Shown: positions 8,712 through 16,624, numbered from the stretch's first letter. The stretch is 64,000 bases of DNA from Noviherbaspirillum sp. UKPF54 (GCF_007874125.1 NZ_CP040128.1:1302001-1366000), one strand, 5' to 3'. Numbers and translations are program-made. Notes: generated by a model from the sequence alone, not told the origin.

Positions 8712-9869
8712 TTACACGCTCAGTTCGAGTACCTTGCGGCTGACTTCCAGCGTTACATCGCGTTGTTCTCCCAGCGTCACCATGCGGTGGTTTTCCAGGT
8801 GTTTCAGGATCGCCTCGATGTTTTGCGCGCCCAACTGGTAGTCGGACAGGCGGGTTTTCACGCCCATCTGTTCGAAGAAGTCCTGGGTGCGCCGGATCGC
8901 CTGTTCGATACGCGCATCCTCGTCGCCTTCGCTGATGCTCCACACGCGCGCCGCGTATTGCAGCAGTTTCGCGCGCTTGCTTTCCTTGCGCACGCGCAGC
9001 ATGCCCGGCAACACGATCGCCAGCGTCTGCGCATGGTCAAGTCCGTACAAGGCGGTCAGTTCGTGACCCACCATGTGCGTGGCCCAGTCCTGCGGCACGC
9101 CGGCGCCGATCAGGCCATTCAGCGCAAGGGTGGCGCACCACATGATGTTGGCGCGCACGTCGTAATCGTCCGGTTTCGCCAACGCCTTCGGGCCTTCCTC
9201 GATCAGCGTCTGCAGCAAGCCTTCCGCGAATCGATCCTGCACCGGCGAATTCACTGGATAGGTCATGTACTGTTCCATCACGTGCGCGAACGCATCGACC
9301 ACGCCGTTGCCGACCTGCCTGGCCGGCAGGCTGAAGGTCTTGGACGGATCGAGGATGGAGAATTTCGGGAATACCAGCCGCGAGGAAAACGCCATCTTCG
9401 CCTGCAGCGCCTTGCGCGTGATGACCGAGCCGTCATTCATTTCGGACCCGGTGGCAGGCAGCGTCAGGATGGTGCCAAACGGCAGCGCCTGCGTGATGTT
9501 GCGGCCGCGCTTTTCCAGGATCGCCCAGGGATCGCCTTCGAAGCAGGCGGCAGCCGCCACGAACTTGGTGCCATCGATGACGGAACCGCCACCGACCGCC
9601 AGCAGGAAATCCAGCTTGTCGCGGCGTACCAGTTCGACCGCCTGCATCAGCGTTTCGTAGCTCGGATTCGGCTCGATGCCGGCAAACTCCTGCACGCTGC
9701 GTCCGGCCAGTGCTGCCATCACTTCATCGAACACGCCGTTGCTCTTGATGCTGCCGCCGCCGTACAGCAACAGTACACGCGCATCGGCCGGCACCACCTT
9801 GGCCAAGTCGGCGATGCGACCTTTGCCGAAAAGAATGTTGGTCGGATTATATAAATCGAAGTTCAGCAC
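8712..9869 (-). CDS. yqhD: Iron-type NADPH-dependent alcohol/aldehyde dehydrogenase, YqhD family
   Basis: It is a cytosolic group III alcohol dehydrogenase, and YqhD enzymes reduce reactive short-chain aldehydes with NADPH. The 385-aa length fits (E. coli YqhD is 387). The N-terminal Rossmann-like half carries LLLYGGGSIK (34-43) and AVGGGSVIDG (91-100). Metal ligands fall at D192, H196, H265 and H279, each offset by two from the E. coli enzyme. The start is GTG with GGGAG about 6 nt upstream. The gene is divergent from the EncFtn gene across about 200 nt. A link to oxidative or aldehyde stress is family knowledge, not shown here. Confidence 0.92.
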   Translation of the reverse strand: MLNFDLYNPTNILFGKGRIADLAKVVPADARVLLLYGGGSIKSNGVFDEVMAALAGRSVQEFAGIEPNPSYETLMQAVELVRRDKLDFLLAVGGGSVIDGTKFVAAAACFEGDPWAILEKRGRNITQALPFGTILTLPATGSEMNDGSVITRKALQAKMAFSSRLVFPKFSILDPSKTFSLPARQVGNGVVDAFAHVMEQYMTYPVNSPVQDRFAEGLLQTLIEEGPKALAKPDDYDVRANIMWCATLALNGLIGAGVPQDWATHMVGHELTALYGLDHAQTLAIVLPGMLRVRKESKRAKLLQYAARVWSISEGDEDARIEQAIRRTQDFFEQMGVKTRLSDYQLGAQNIEAILKHLENHRMVTLGEQRDVTLEVSRKVLELSV

Positions 9870-9981
9870 CGGAATCTCCCAAGGTTATCGAACGTTTTTT
9901 GCGTGACTTATTGTAACGTCAAGCATGAAATCGGGTTTGCCATGGGCCTTTTCAGGGGATCATGAATTGCGTTTGTCTATC

Positions 9982-9993
9982 TTCAATATTGAA
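9982..9993. promoter_or_regulatory. 12-bp palindrome upstream of the EncFtn gene
   Basis: TTCAATATTGAA is a perfect palindrome in the yqhD/EncFtn divergent gap, 78 nt before the EncFtn start. It may be an operator for either gene. I could not assign it to a known regulator, and it does not match a Fur box. Confidence 0.3.
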
Positions 9994-10070
9994 ACTGCCA
10001 ATTTGAGCTTTCCTTGTGCAGATTTCACAATGACCTCGATCATTACGACGACTTAACCCAAGGAGAAACT

Positions 10071-10367
10071 ATGGCAAGCGAAGGCTTCCATGAACCACTC
10101 GACAAACTGTCCCCGGCGACCATGGACATGCATCGCGCAATTACTTCCCTGATGGAAGAACTGGAAGCGGTCGACTGGTACAACCAGCGTATCGACGCGA
10201 CAGGCGACCAGGAATTGAAGCGCATCCTCGAGCACAACCGCGACGAGGAAAAGGAGCATGCGGCGATGGTGCTGGAATGGATCAGGCGGCGCGATCCGAA
10301 GATGGATCACGAATTGCGCGAGGTGCTGTTCAAGCCGGGCGATATCGCCAGTCACGAGCCCGATTGA
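10071..10367 (+). CDS. EncFtn-family ferritin-like protein without encapsulation tail
   Basis: This 98-aa protein closely matches encapsulated ferritins such as Rhodospirillum rubrum EncFtn. The core block MEELEAVDWYNQR (28-40) and HNRDEEKEHAAM (55-66) is nearly identical. Ferroxidase residues are retained: E30, E60 and H63 correspond to E32, E62 and H65 of R. rubrum, with Y37 for Y39 and entry-site E29/E32 for E31/E34. Family members form ring-shaped decamers that oxidise Fe(II). What is missing is notable. The protein ends at DIASHEPD, with no cargo tail of the GSLGIGSLKR type, and no encapsulin gene lies nearby in this window. The ATG is chosen for the AAGGAGAAACT ribosome site. Soluble iron oxidation without a shell is inference. 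Confidence 0.9.
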   Translation: MASEGFHEPLDKLSPATMDMHRAITSLMEELEAVDWYNQRIDATGDQELKRILEHNRDEEKEHAAMVLEWIRRRDPKMDHELREVLFKPGDIASHEPD

Positions 10368-10395
10368 GCGGCTCTCTGCGCGGCTTGGCCGCCCA

Positions 10396-11001
10396 TCAGG
10401 CGCCGGTGGTCGACATGGCTGTAATGACCGGCGCCGATTTCAGCTCGAACATGCTGCCGGTATCGACGATGGACTGGCATACATCGAGTTTCAGAGTTAG
10501 GTCGACTTGCCCGTTCGCCGGCACGGTGAATGCGTATGGAACAGGGACGGTGGCGGCCTTGCTTGTGTCGAGGGTGATCTTCGTGCCCGATTGCATGACC
10601 CAGCTGGGTGCCACGACAAGCGCGCTGTTTTGTTCCAGCCACAGGCGCACTTGCGCATAATTCCCCGCGGGTACCGACATCGTGACGACTTCCTGCGGGG
10701 AGTTGTTGTTCTGCGCAGACAAATCCATGTCCTTGGCCTGACGGAGTGCCAGCGGCACATCCTTCGGTTGCCAGCCGGCGTCACCAGGGATTGCGTTCGC
10801 ACTCTGGTTCACCATGACAGAGTCCACGGCAATGCGGACCATATCGTAACCACATGTGTTCGACCCGGTATTCGCGAGCGATACGCGCAACGTCCCCTCG
10901 GCTAGAGCGTGGTCGCCACCTCCGCCGCAAGCCGCGAGCTGGGCCGCAACGCCAACGGCTGCAAGCGAGCGTGCATGTTGGACGATTTTCTTGAATCGCA
11001 T
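10396..11001 (-). CDS. DUF4382-type lipoprotein (short paralogue)
   Basis: This 201-aa exported lipoprotein has a signal peptide ending in the lipobox LAAC, with the lipidated cysteine at residue 25 followed by GGGG. The mature part resembles the DUF4382 fold (GTLRVSLANTG; VPAGNYAQVRLWLEQ). Two further cysteines, in TCGYDMV and DVCQSIV, match positions in the larger neighbour (ACGFDNV, DACKSIV) and could form a disulfide. Function is unknown. It is convergent with the EncFtn gene (28 nt). The start has GGGAG 6 nt upstream. It follows a paralogue but is separated from it by a terminator, so it should have its own promoter. Confidence 0.8.
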   Translation of the reverse strand: MRFKKIVQHARSLAAVGVAAQLAACGGGGDHALAEGTLRVSLANTGSNTCGYDMVRIAVDSVMVNQSANAIPGDAGWQPKDVPLALRQAKDMDLSAQNNNSPQEVVTMSVPAGNYAQVRLWLEQNSALVVAPSWVMQSGTKITLDTSKAATVPVPYAFTVPANGQVDLTLKLDVCQSIVDTGSMFELKSAPVITAMSTTGA

Positions 11002-11053
11002 GATGTCTCCCTGAACAGGTATGCGGTACGCTTCGACAATGTCGGCCGCCGCG

Positions 11054-11081
11054 TTTTTAGTGATTATTGTTTAAGAGTCAA
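11054..11081 (-). promoter_or_regulatory. Candidate promoter of the short DUF4382 gene
   Basis: On the minus strand, TTGACT (11081-11076) and TAAAAA (11059-11054) are 16 nt apart, predicting a leader of about 45 nt. The -35 hexamer overlaps a perfect palindrome. Confidence 0.45.
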
Positions 11082-11095
11082 TATTTTATATTGAC
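11077..11095. promoter_or_regulatory. Operator-like palindrome GTCAATAT-n3-ATATTGAC
   Basis: GTCAATATTTTATATTGAC has two perfect 8-nt arms around 3 nt and overlaps the predicted -35 box of the short DUF4382 gene. The position suits a transcription-factor site. Its half-site core TCAATA also occurs in the palindrome upstream of the EncFtn gene. Confidence 0.4.
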
Positions 11096-11110
11096 GCGGG
11101 CCGATCTTCC

Positions 11111-11149
11111 GAGCCTTTTGTATTGCTGTTGTGGCTATACAAAAGGCTC
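11111..11149 (+). terminator. 13-bp perfect hairpin with T-tail on the plus strand
   Basis: GAGCCTTTTGTAT and ATACAAAAGGCTC form a perfect 13-bp stem around a 13-nt loop. GCTG and six T follow on the plus strand, so it looks like an intrinsic terminator in that direction. No annotated plus-strand gene leads into it. On the minus strand it lies just upstream of the short DUF4382 promoter. Confidence 0.45.
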
Positions 11150-11180
11150 GCTGTTTTTTCGACTGTGTCGGCTCATCCGA

Positions 11181-11215
11181 AAAATAAAAAAGCCTCCGCT
11201 TGGAGGCGGAGGCTT
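11181..11215 (-). terminator. Rho-independent terminator of the long DUF4382 gene
   Basis: AAGCCTCCGC and GCGGAGGCTT form a 10-bp stem with a 6-nt loop 28 nt after the stop codon. On the minus strand a T-rich run (complement of 11181-11190) follows. It is a clear intrinsic terminator. Confidence 0.85.
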
Positions 11216-11243
11216 GGCTCGGAGAGCGTTTCTAAGGTGCGGT

Positions 11244-12422
11244 TCAGGGTGTAGGTACCAGCGTGAAGTTCGCTGTGGCATCGGCACTGCCGACATCGAC
11301 ATTCGCGGTCTGGGATGCATAGCCGGTGGCGGACGCTTGCAGGGTGTACTTGCCGGCGGTGGCCGACACATCCGGCGCCAGGGTGATCGCGGATGTGCTG
11401 TAGCTGCCCAGCAACGGCGCTTCAACCGGAACCGTCAGGGAGTACTGGCCCGTGCTTGCATCGGCGTTCTTGAAGCCGACCTCGACCGTTGTTCCGTTCG
11501 AATAGTTTTGCGTGGCGCGTACCAGGGCTTGCGCCGCTACCGGTGTCGCCGTGCCGCTGATGATCCTCTGCGTTGTGGAAACGGTCGGCGTGATCGTTGT
11601 GCCGATCGCCGTCTTCTGGCCGGAAGTCACGGGAACGCCCGTGATGGCCGCAGTGGTGCGTCCGTCGGCGGTCAGGACGACTACGTACGAGACGGAGCTG
11701 TCGGGCAGCGGCGACAGGTCGAACTTGCCGTCCGAAGTCGGCACGGTCGCCTTGACCACCACGCCGTTCTGCTGGGCAGTGACGAGCGGCGCGGTCAGGC
11801 CGGTGGCGACGCTGCCGGTGATGCCCGTAATCCCAGTTGTGGCAAGCACCGGAAATGCCGTAATCACAGGCTTGAGGGCATAGCTGCCGTTACCTTGGGT
11901 AACGATCGATTTGCAGGCGTCGAAATCGAGCACCAGGTTCACCGTCGAATTGGCCGTGACATCGAACCCGCCGTCCTTGATATTGACCTTCAGCCCGCTG
12001 GTTTGTCCACTCGGGGTGGAGAGTGCCTTGGTTGCGCCGCTAACGACGACCGAATTGGCCGACGGCGTCTTGTCCAGCACCAGGCGTACCTGCGTATAGT
12101 GGCCGGCCGGCAGGGTCTTGATACCGAGGTCGGTCGTCAAGCCATTGGTCAGCGTAAGCAGATCGATCGTCCTGGGTGTGTCCAGTGCGATATCTTGCCA
12201 GCCAGCATCACTTTCTCCGGCGGTCGCACTTTGGTTGATGCGGACCTTGGTCACGGTCACGTTGACGTTATCGAAGCCGCACGCGGGGGCATCGGTCAGC
12301 TTGACCTGCACCGTTCCCTGCGCCGTGGCACTGTCGCCCCCACCGCCACAAGCGGCAAGCATGCCGGCGATGCTGAGAGCAACGGGAAGGCCAAGATGGC
12401 GAACGGATATAGATGTTTTCAT
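11244..12422 (-). CDS. DUF4382 lipoprotein with C-terminal carboxypeptidase-regulatory-like domain
   Basis: This 392-aa exported lipoprotein has a signal peptide with lipobox LAAC (cysteine at about 25) followed by GGGGDS. DUF4382 covers about 35-190 (GTVQVKLTDAPACGFDNV; LPAGHYTQVRLVLD). The cysteines of ACGFD and DACKSI parallel those in the shorter paralogue downstream. Residues about 200-392 look like beta-sandwich material of the carboxypeptidase-regulatory/Big type (ITGSVATG; SGTATPVAAQALVRA; GKYTLQASATGYASQTANVDVG). Such proteins are probably surface or periplasmic binding modules; the ligand is unknown. An AGGGAG ribosome site precedes the ATG. It lies downstream of envZ, but the 106-nt gap and distinct function argue against a shared role. 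Confidence 0.85.
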   Translation of the reverse strand: MKTSISVRHLGLPVALSIAGMLAACGGGGDSATAQGTVQVKLTDAPACGFDNVNVTVTKVRINQSATAGESDAGWQDIALDTPRTIDLLTLTNGLTTDLGIKTLPAGHYTQVRLVLDKTPSANSVVVSGATKALSTPSGQTSGLKVNIKDGGFDVTANSTVNLVLDFDACKSIVTQGNGSYALKPVITAFPVLATTGITGITGSVATGLTAPLVTAQQNGVVVKATVPTSDGKFDLSPLPDSSVSYVVVLTADGRTTAAITGVPVTSGQKTAIGTTITPTVSTTQRIISGTATPVAAQALVRATQNYSNGTTVEVGFKNADASTGQYSLTVPVEAPLLGSYSTSAITLAPDVSATAGKYTLQASATGYASQTANVDVGSADATANFTLVPTP

Positions 12423-12528
12423 TGCAGCTCCCTGGTGTGTTGGATGCCGATATCAGGCCGAAGCCTTACCTAGAGAGAACTGTAACGAATTGGAAATTAA
12501 GTGCAAAGAGAGACTGTGTAAGAAATTG

Positions 12529-13881
12529 TTATACCCGCATCGCCAGCGTATCGAAGGCAATCCGGATCTTCAACCCGCCGCTGGCTCGGTTCGACAGCTT
12601 GAGCGAGCCGTGGTGGCGCTTGATGATGCGATCGACGATAGCCAAGCCCAGGCCCGAGCCATTAGCTTGCCCACGTGCAACGTCCATGCGCGTAAATGGC
12701 CGCAGGAGGCGCTCCATTTCGGATTCCGGGACACCCGAGCCGTTGTCCGCCACTTCGATCACCGCCTGCCCGTTTTCTACATGACAGGCAATATCGATTT
12801 CGGCCAGGTCGATACCGGCGCTCTTGCCGTAACGCCGGGCATTTTCGATCAGGTTGTGGACGACGCGCTTCAGCTCGGTCGCGTTGCCGATGACCTTCAC
12901 GCCAGGCGTGATGTCGGTCGTGATCCGCACATCCGGGAGGCGTTCCGCCTCGTGCGCGCAACTGGACAGCAGCGCGCTCAGTTCGACCGGGTCGTGCTGC
13001 GACTTGTCGCTCGGTCTCGCGTATTCCAGGAACTGGCCGATGATCGAGTCCATCTGCGCCAGGTCGGATTGCATGCCGTTGCGCGCGTCTTCGCTCAGCT
13101 TGGCCAGTTCCAGTTCCAGTTGCATGCGCGCCAGCGGCGTACGCAAGTCATGTGAAATGCCGGCAAGAATGATGGCACGGTCCGATTCCAGTCGCTTCAG
13201 GTCGGCCACCATCTGGTTGAAGCTGCGGTTGGCTTCCCGGATCTCGGTCGGGCCCTTTTCCGGTAGCGGCTCCGGTTGCACGCCCTTGGCGATGGCGCGC
13301 GTGGCGTCGGTCAGGCGCGACAGCGGCTGGTTGATCAGGCGCGAGATGAAGACCGCGCCCAGCAGCGCCAGCGCGAGGGAAATGGCGCCCCATCCAAGCC
13401 ACTGGATGTTCGATACCCGTTCGATGCGCTCGCGGTCCAGCCGCAACCAGTATTCGTCGTCGTCGATCTTGAAGCTGATCCAGAAACCGGCTACGTCGTT
13501 GACCTTGCCGGCGAATTTCGTGTCTTTGCCAAGGCGGGCCTTGACGTCCGCCTCCAGTACCGGCAGCACGCCGCTGTCCTCGGGCGGCTCGATCGCATCA
13601 TTTTTTTCCAGCGGGTAGACACGGATGCCTTCATTGCTGGCAAGGTCGAACAGGAGCTCGCGCCGCAAATCCGGCGCGGAGTGGGTCAGTGCCGCCCGCG
13701 TAATGGTCACGATGGAAATCACCTGCGCCGCGATCTGCTGCGCGCGCGGCGTACGTTCCACGGTACGGAAGCTGGCCACCCAGGTCAGCAGGCTTGCCGT
13801 GATCAGGAACGCCAGCAAAATGAAGGTCCGCCAGAACAGGCCGCTCCTGAGCCAGCCTAGGCGGTGTCGGATCTTCTTCAT
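12529..13881 (-). CDS. envZ: Osmosensing histidine kinase EnvZ
   Basis: This inner-membrane sensor kinase has 450 aa. Transmembrane segments lie near 16-36 and 163-182 and flank a periplasmic sensor of about 125 residues. A HAMP linker follows (about 180-235, INQPLSRLTDATRAI). The phosphoacceptor H244 sits in GISHDLRTPLARM, the EnvZ-type H-box. N, G1 and G2 ATP-binding boxes are visible as NLIENARRYG, EVADNGSGVP and GSGLGLAIVDRI. The gene follows ompR by 18 nt on the same strand, so the pair is one operon. The signal in this lineage is inferred from family membership only. Confidence 0.93.
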   Translation of the reverse strand: MKKIRHRLGWLRSGLFWRTFILLAFLITASLLTWVASFRTVERTPRAQQIAAQVISIVTITRAALTHSAPDLRRELLFDLASNEGIRVYPLEKNDAIEPPEDSGVLPVLEADVKARLGKDTKFAGKVNDVAGFWISFKIDDDEYWLRLDRERIERVSNIQWLGWGAISLALALLGAVFISRLINQPLSRLTDATRAIAKGVQPEPLPEKGPTEIREANRSFNQMVADLKRLESDRAIILAGISHDLRTPLARMQLELELAKLSEDARNGMQSDLAQMDSIIGQFLEYARPSDKSQHDPVELSALLSSCAHEAERLPDVRITTDITPGVKVIGNATELKRVVHNLIENARRYGKSAGIDLAEIDIACHVENGQAVIEVADNGSGVPESEMERLLRPFTRMDVARGQANGSGLGLAIVDRIIKRHHGSLKLSNRASGGLKIRIAFDTLAMRV

Positions 13882-13899
13882 GCGAAGCGGTCGATGCTC

Positions 13900-14661
13900 C
13901 TATCGCGGCTGGCCATCGGGGATGAATACGTAGCCGAGTCCCCACACGGTTTGAATGAAAATCGGATTGGAGGGGTCGGGCTCGATCAGCTTGCGCAAGC
14001 GGGAAATCTGCACGTCCAGGCTGCGGTCGAACACTTCATATTCGCGGCCGCGCGCCAGTTCCATCAGCTTTTCGCGCGACAGCGGCTGGCGCGCGTGGCG
14101 TGCAAACACCTTCAGCACGGAGAACTCGCCGGTGGTGAGCGAAATGGTACTGTCGTTGCGCTTGAGCGTGCGGGTGCCGAGATCGAGCACGAAATCGCCG
14201 AAGCGGAAGGTCTGAGGCGTTTCCGACGGCGCACCCGGGATTTCGTCCGGACCCTTGCGGCGCAGGACGGCATTGATGCGCGCCACCAGTTCGCGCGGAT
14301 TGAAAGGCTTCGGCACGTAGTCGTCGGCGCCCATTTCCAGGCCGACGATGCGGTCGACGTCTTCCCCCTTAGCCGTGAGCATGATGATCGGGGTCTGGTC
14401 GCCGGCCCCGCGCAGGCGCCGGCAGATCGACAGGCCGTCTTCCCCGGGGAGCATCAGGTCCAGCACCAGCAGATCATAGCGCTCCCGGATCCACAGCTTG
14501 TTCATGGCTTGCGCGTTTTCCGCGGTCACCACGTTGAAGCCTTGCTCGGCCAGATAACGGCGCAACAGATCACGCAGACGCAGGTCATCGTCCACCACCA
14601 GGATTTTCGCCTGGTGTCCGGCGGACGCGGGTTGGTTTGTTGTCGGATTTGTCGTATTCAT
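13900..14661 (-). CDS. ompR: Response regulator OmpR
   Basis: This 253-aa OmpR/PhoB-class transcription factor has a receiver domain with acidic pocket DDD at 24-26, phospho-acceptor D68 in LLVLDLMLPG, and the conserved LTAK lysine. The C-terminal winged helix (about 155-250) carries SLTTGEFSVLKVFARH, LMELARGREY and SLDVQISRLRKLIE, very close to E. coli OmpR. It is the first gene of the ompR-envZ operon. Upstream, spaced TTACAAA repeats may be its own binding sites. Confidence 0.95.
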   Translation of the reverse strand: MNTTNPTTNQPASAGHQAKILVVDDDLRLRDLLRRYLAEQGFNVVTAENAQAMNKLWIRERYDLLVLDLMLPGEDGLSICRRLRGAGDQTPIIMLTAKGEDVDRIVGLEMGADDYVPKPFNPRELVARINAVLRRKGPDEIPGAPSETPQTFRFGDFVLDLGTRTLKRNDSTISLTTGEFSVLKVFARHARQPLSREKLMELARGREYEVFDRSLDVQISRLRKLIEPDPSNPIFIQTVWGLGYVFIPDGQPR

Positions 14662-14713
14662 GGCGCTATGGTAACTTCGGAAAGTCGGTGATTCATCTGC
14701 TTAATGAAAAGCA

Positions 14714-14737
14714 TTACAAAGAGTTACAAACTTTACC
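14714..14737 (-). promoter_or_regulatory. Candidate OmpR-type direct repeats upstream of ompR
   Basis: TTACAAA occurs at 14714-14720 and again at 14724-14730, exactly 10 bp apart, with a partial TTACC near 14733. Same-face direct repeats with TTACA/TGTAA cores are typical of OmpR-family sites. They lie 53-76 nt upstream of the ompR start, consistent with autoregulation. A separate palindrome TCGCAT-G-ATGCGA is at 14755-14767. Confidence 0.4.
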
Positions 14738-14881
14738 TTAAACAGGTTATCGCATCGCATGATGCGACATACACTGGGATCACTGTTCAAGCTTAACCGC
14801 TATGCGAAGTCTAGCTCAAGACGCGGCAAGACATGGATTCCAACACCGGCGGGCAGGCAGTTTTTGGATTAGCGGCGAGAC

Positions 14882-15229
14882 ATGCGGCTCACACACTTAG
14901 GCTTCTTTCTGTTATTGGTTTCCGGCGCGGCGCAAGTGGCTGCCGCACCGGGCATGTTCGGTCGTGCCGAGCGCGCATTCCTGCAGAACGCTGTCCTCGA
15001 CCGCAATTTGCAGGGCGCCGAGCAAGCCGAGCAGCGCCAGCCCGAGCAGCGTCGCGGCCGCTTGGTGGGCCTGCCGGAAACCAGCGGCTATACCGCACAG
15101 GGCGACAGCGGCTCCGGCGCACAGGAAAATGCGCGCCGGCAGGGAAGAATGTCCCCGGAAGAGCGCCGCACGCTGCGCCGCCAGATCGACGAAGCCGGGC
15201 ACGACATTTACACGCCCAAACAAAGATAG
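14882..15229 (+). CDS. Small secreted protein of unknown function
   Basis: This 115-aa protein has a clear Sec signal peptide (hydrophobic LGFFLLLVSGAAQVAAA, likely cleaved near residue 21). The mature chain is short, charged and Gln/Arg-rich. It ends in MSPEERRTLRRQIDEAGHDIY, a motif I recall at the C-terminus of small Burkholderiales periplasmic proteins. There are no cysteines and no known catalytic motif, and I do not recognise a function. It is convergent with alaC. A GC-rich hairpin lies between their stops. Confidence 0.65.
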   Translation: MRLTHLGFFLLLVSGAAQVAAAPGMFGRAERAFLQNAVLDRNLQGAEQAEQRQPEQRRGRLVGLPETSGYTAQGDSGSGAQENARRQGRMSPEERRTLRRQIDEAGHDIYTPKQR

Positions 15230-15238
15230 GCCGCAGGG

Positions 15239-15272
15239 GGCGCGACGGCTCTCACCGAGCCAGCCGCGCGCC
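15239..15272. other. GC-rich hairpin between convergent genes
   Basis: Outer arms GGCGCG/CGCGCC and inner arms GGCT/AGCC form an interrupted stem in the short gap between the secreted protein gene and alaC. It may act as a bidirectional transcript end. No T-run is present. Confidence 0.35.
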
Positions 15273-15274
15273 GT

Positions 15275-16486
15275 TCAATCGCGATGGACGAGACTGTCTT
15301 CGCGGAACATGGCCTTGATCCCGCGAATCGCCTGGCGGATGCGCGCCTCGTTCTCGATCAGCGCAAAGCGCACATACTCGTCACCATATTCGCCGAAGCC
15401 GATACCCGGCGAAACGCAGACTGTCGCCTTGGCCAGCAATTGTTTTGCAAATTCCAGCGAACCGAGATGCAGGTACGGTTCCGGAATCCGTGCCCAGATG
15501 TACATCGAGGCCTTCGGCAGGTCCACATCCCAGCCCGCTTCGTGCAAGCCCTTGACGAGCACATCGCGCCGGCTCTGGTACTTTGCGCGGATCTCCTGCA
15601 CGCAGGTCTGATCGCCTTCCAGCGCCGCGATCGCGGCCACCTGCACCGGCGTGAAGCTGCCATAGTCGTGATAGCTCTTGATGCGCGCCAACGCCGCCAC
15701 CAGCTCCTTGTTGCCGACCATGAATCCGATGCGCCAGCCGGCCATGTTATAGCTCTTCGACAGCGTGAAGAATTCCACGGCCACGTCGCGCGCGCCCGGC
15801 ACCTGCATGATGGATGGCGCCGTCCATCCGTCGAACACGATATCGGCATATGCCAGGTCATGCACGACCAGGATGTCATGCTCTTTGGCGAGCTTGACCA
15901 CGCGCTCGAAAAAATCGAGCTCCACGCATTGCGCCGTCGGATTGGAGGGAAAGCCGAAGATCATCATCTTCGGTTTCGGATAGCTTTCGCGGATGGCGCG
16001 CTCCAGCTCGGCGAAAAAATCGACGCCCGGGCTCATGCGCACGGAGCGGATGTCGGCGCCGGCGATCACCGCGCCGTAGATGTGGATCGGGTAGCTCGGA
16101 TTGGGCACCAGCACCGTGTCGCCGCGATCCAACGTGGCGAGCATCAGGTGCGCCAGGCCTTCCTTCGAGCCGATCGTTACGATCGCTTCGCTGTCCGGGT
16201 CGATCTCCACCGCATAGCGCGTCTTGTACCAGCGCGCGATGGCGCGGCGCAGGCGCGGAATGCCCTTGGAGGCCGAGTAGCCGTGCGTGTCGGGCTGCCT
16301 GGCGACCTCGACCAGCTTTTCGACGATGTGCGGCGGCGTCGGGCCATCGGGATTACCCATCGACATGTCGATGATGTCCTCGCCGCGACGGCGGGCTGCC
16401 ATCTTCAGTTCGGCCGTGATGTTGAAAACGTAAGGGGGAAGGCGATCGATGCGCGCAAAGCGGCGCGGGCTTCGGGATTGTGTCAT
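15275..16486 (-). CDS. alaC: Alanine transaminase AlaC (PLP class I/II)
   Basis: It catalyses reversible transfer of an amino group to pyruvate, forming alanine. The 403-aa protein is a fold-type I PLP enzyme. The PLP lysine is K244 in [15 protein letters not shown]; other landmarks are [12 protein letters not shown], the SNPTAQ segment near 181 and the [12 protein letters not shown] stretch. These match the AlaC/YfdZ group, which has often been mislabelled aspartate aminotransferase. A good promoter lies 85 nt upstream, and a hairpin sits at the predicted 5' end of the mRNA. In related genomes homoserine dehydrogenase often follows; here a small secreted protein lies on the other strand instead. 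Confidence 0.9.
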   Translation of the reverse strand: MTQSRSPRRFARIDRLPPYVFNITAELKMAARRRGEDIIDMSMGNPDGPTPPHIVEKLVEVARQPDTHGYSASKGIPRLRRAIARWYKTRYAVEIDPDSEAIVTIGSKEGLAHLMLATLDRGDTVLVPNPSYPIHIYGAVIAGADIRSVRMSPGVDFFAELERAIRESYPKPKMMIFGFPSNPTAQCVELDFFERVVKLAKEHDILVVHDLAYADIVFDGWTAPSIMQVPGARDVAVEFFTLSKSYNMAGWRIGFMVGNKELVAALARIKSYHDYGSFTPVQVAAIAALEGDQTCVQEIRAKYQSRRDVLVKGLHEAGWDVDLPKASMYIWARIPEPYLHLGSLEFAKQLLAKATVCVSPGIGFGEYGDEYVRFALIENEARIRQAIRGIKAMFREDSLVHRD

Positions 16487-16528
16487 GTGAATTTTTACGT
16501 AAGCGCCCGGAACCGTCCGAGCGACGTT

Positions 16529-16563
16529 GAAACCGGCTTTGCTCCGTAGGATGAAGCGGTTTC
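16529..16563 (-). promoter_or_regulatory. 5'-end hairpin of the alaC leader
   Basis: GAAACCG-g-CTT pairs with AAGCGGTTTC, giving 10 bp with one bulged G and a 14-nt loop. It sits at the predicted transcription start of alaC, about 45 nt from the start codon. It could stabilise the mRNA or regulate it. No T-run follows. Confidence 0.4.
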
Positions 16564-16570
16564 TGGCTTG

Positions 16571-16599
16571 ATTCTAGCCAAGGATTGCAGTGCCGGCAA
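16571..16599 (-). promoter_or_regulatory. Sigma-70-type promoter of alaC
   Basis: On the minus strand TTGCCG and TAGAAT are 17 nt apart, predicting a start near 16564 and a leader of about 78 nt. It separates alaC from the upstream gene run. Confidence 0.6.
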
Positions 16600-16624
16600 C
16601 CGGTGTAACGTAATGACGGGGGGC

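Noticed and set aside
15284..16549. 421-codon plus-strand frame antisense to alaC
   Set aside because: Mirror of the alaC codon pattern with no recognisable domain.
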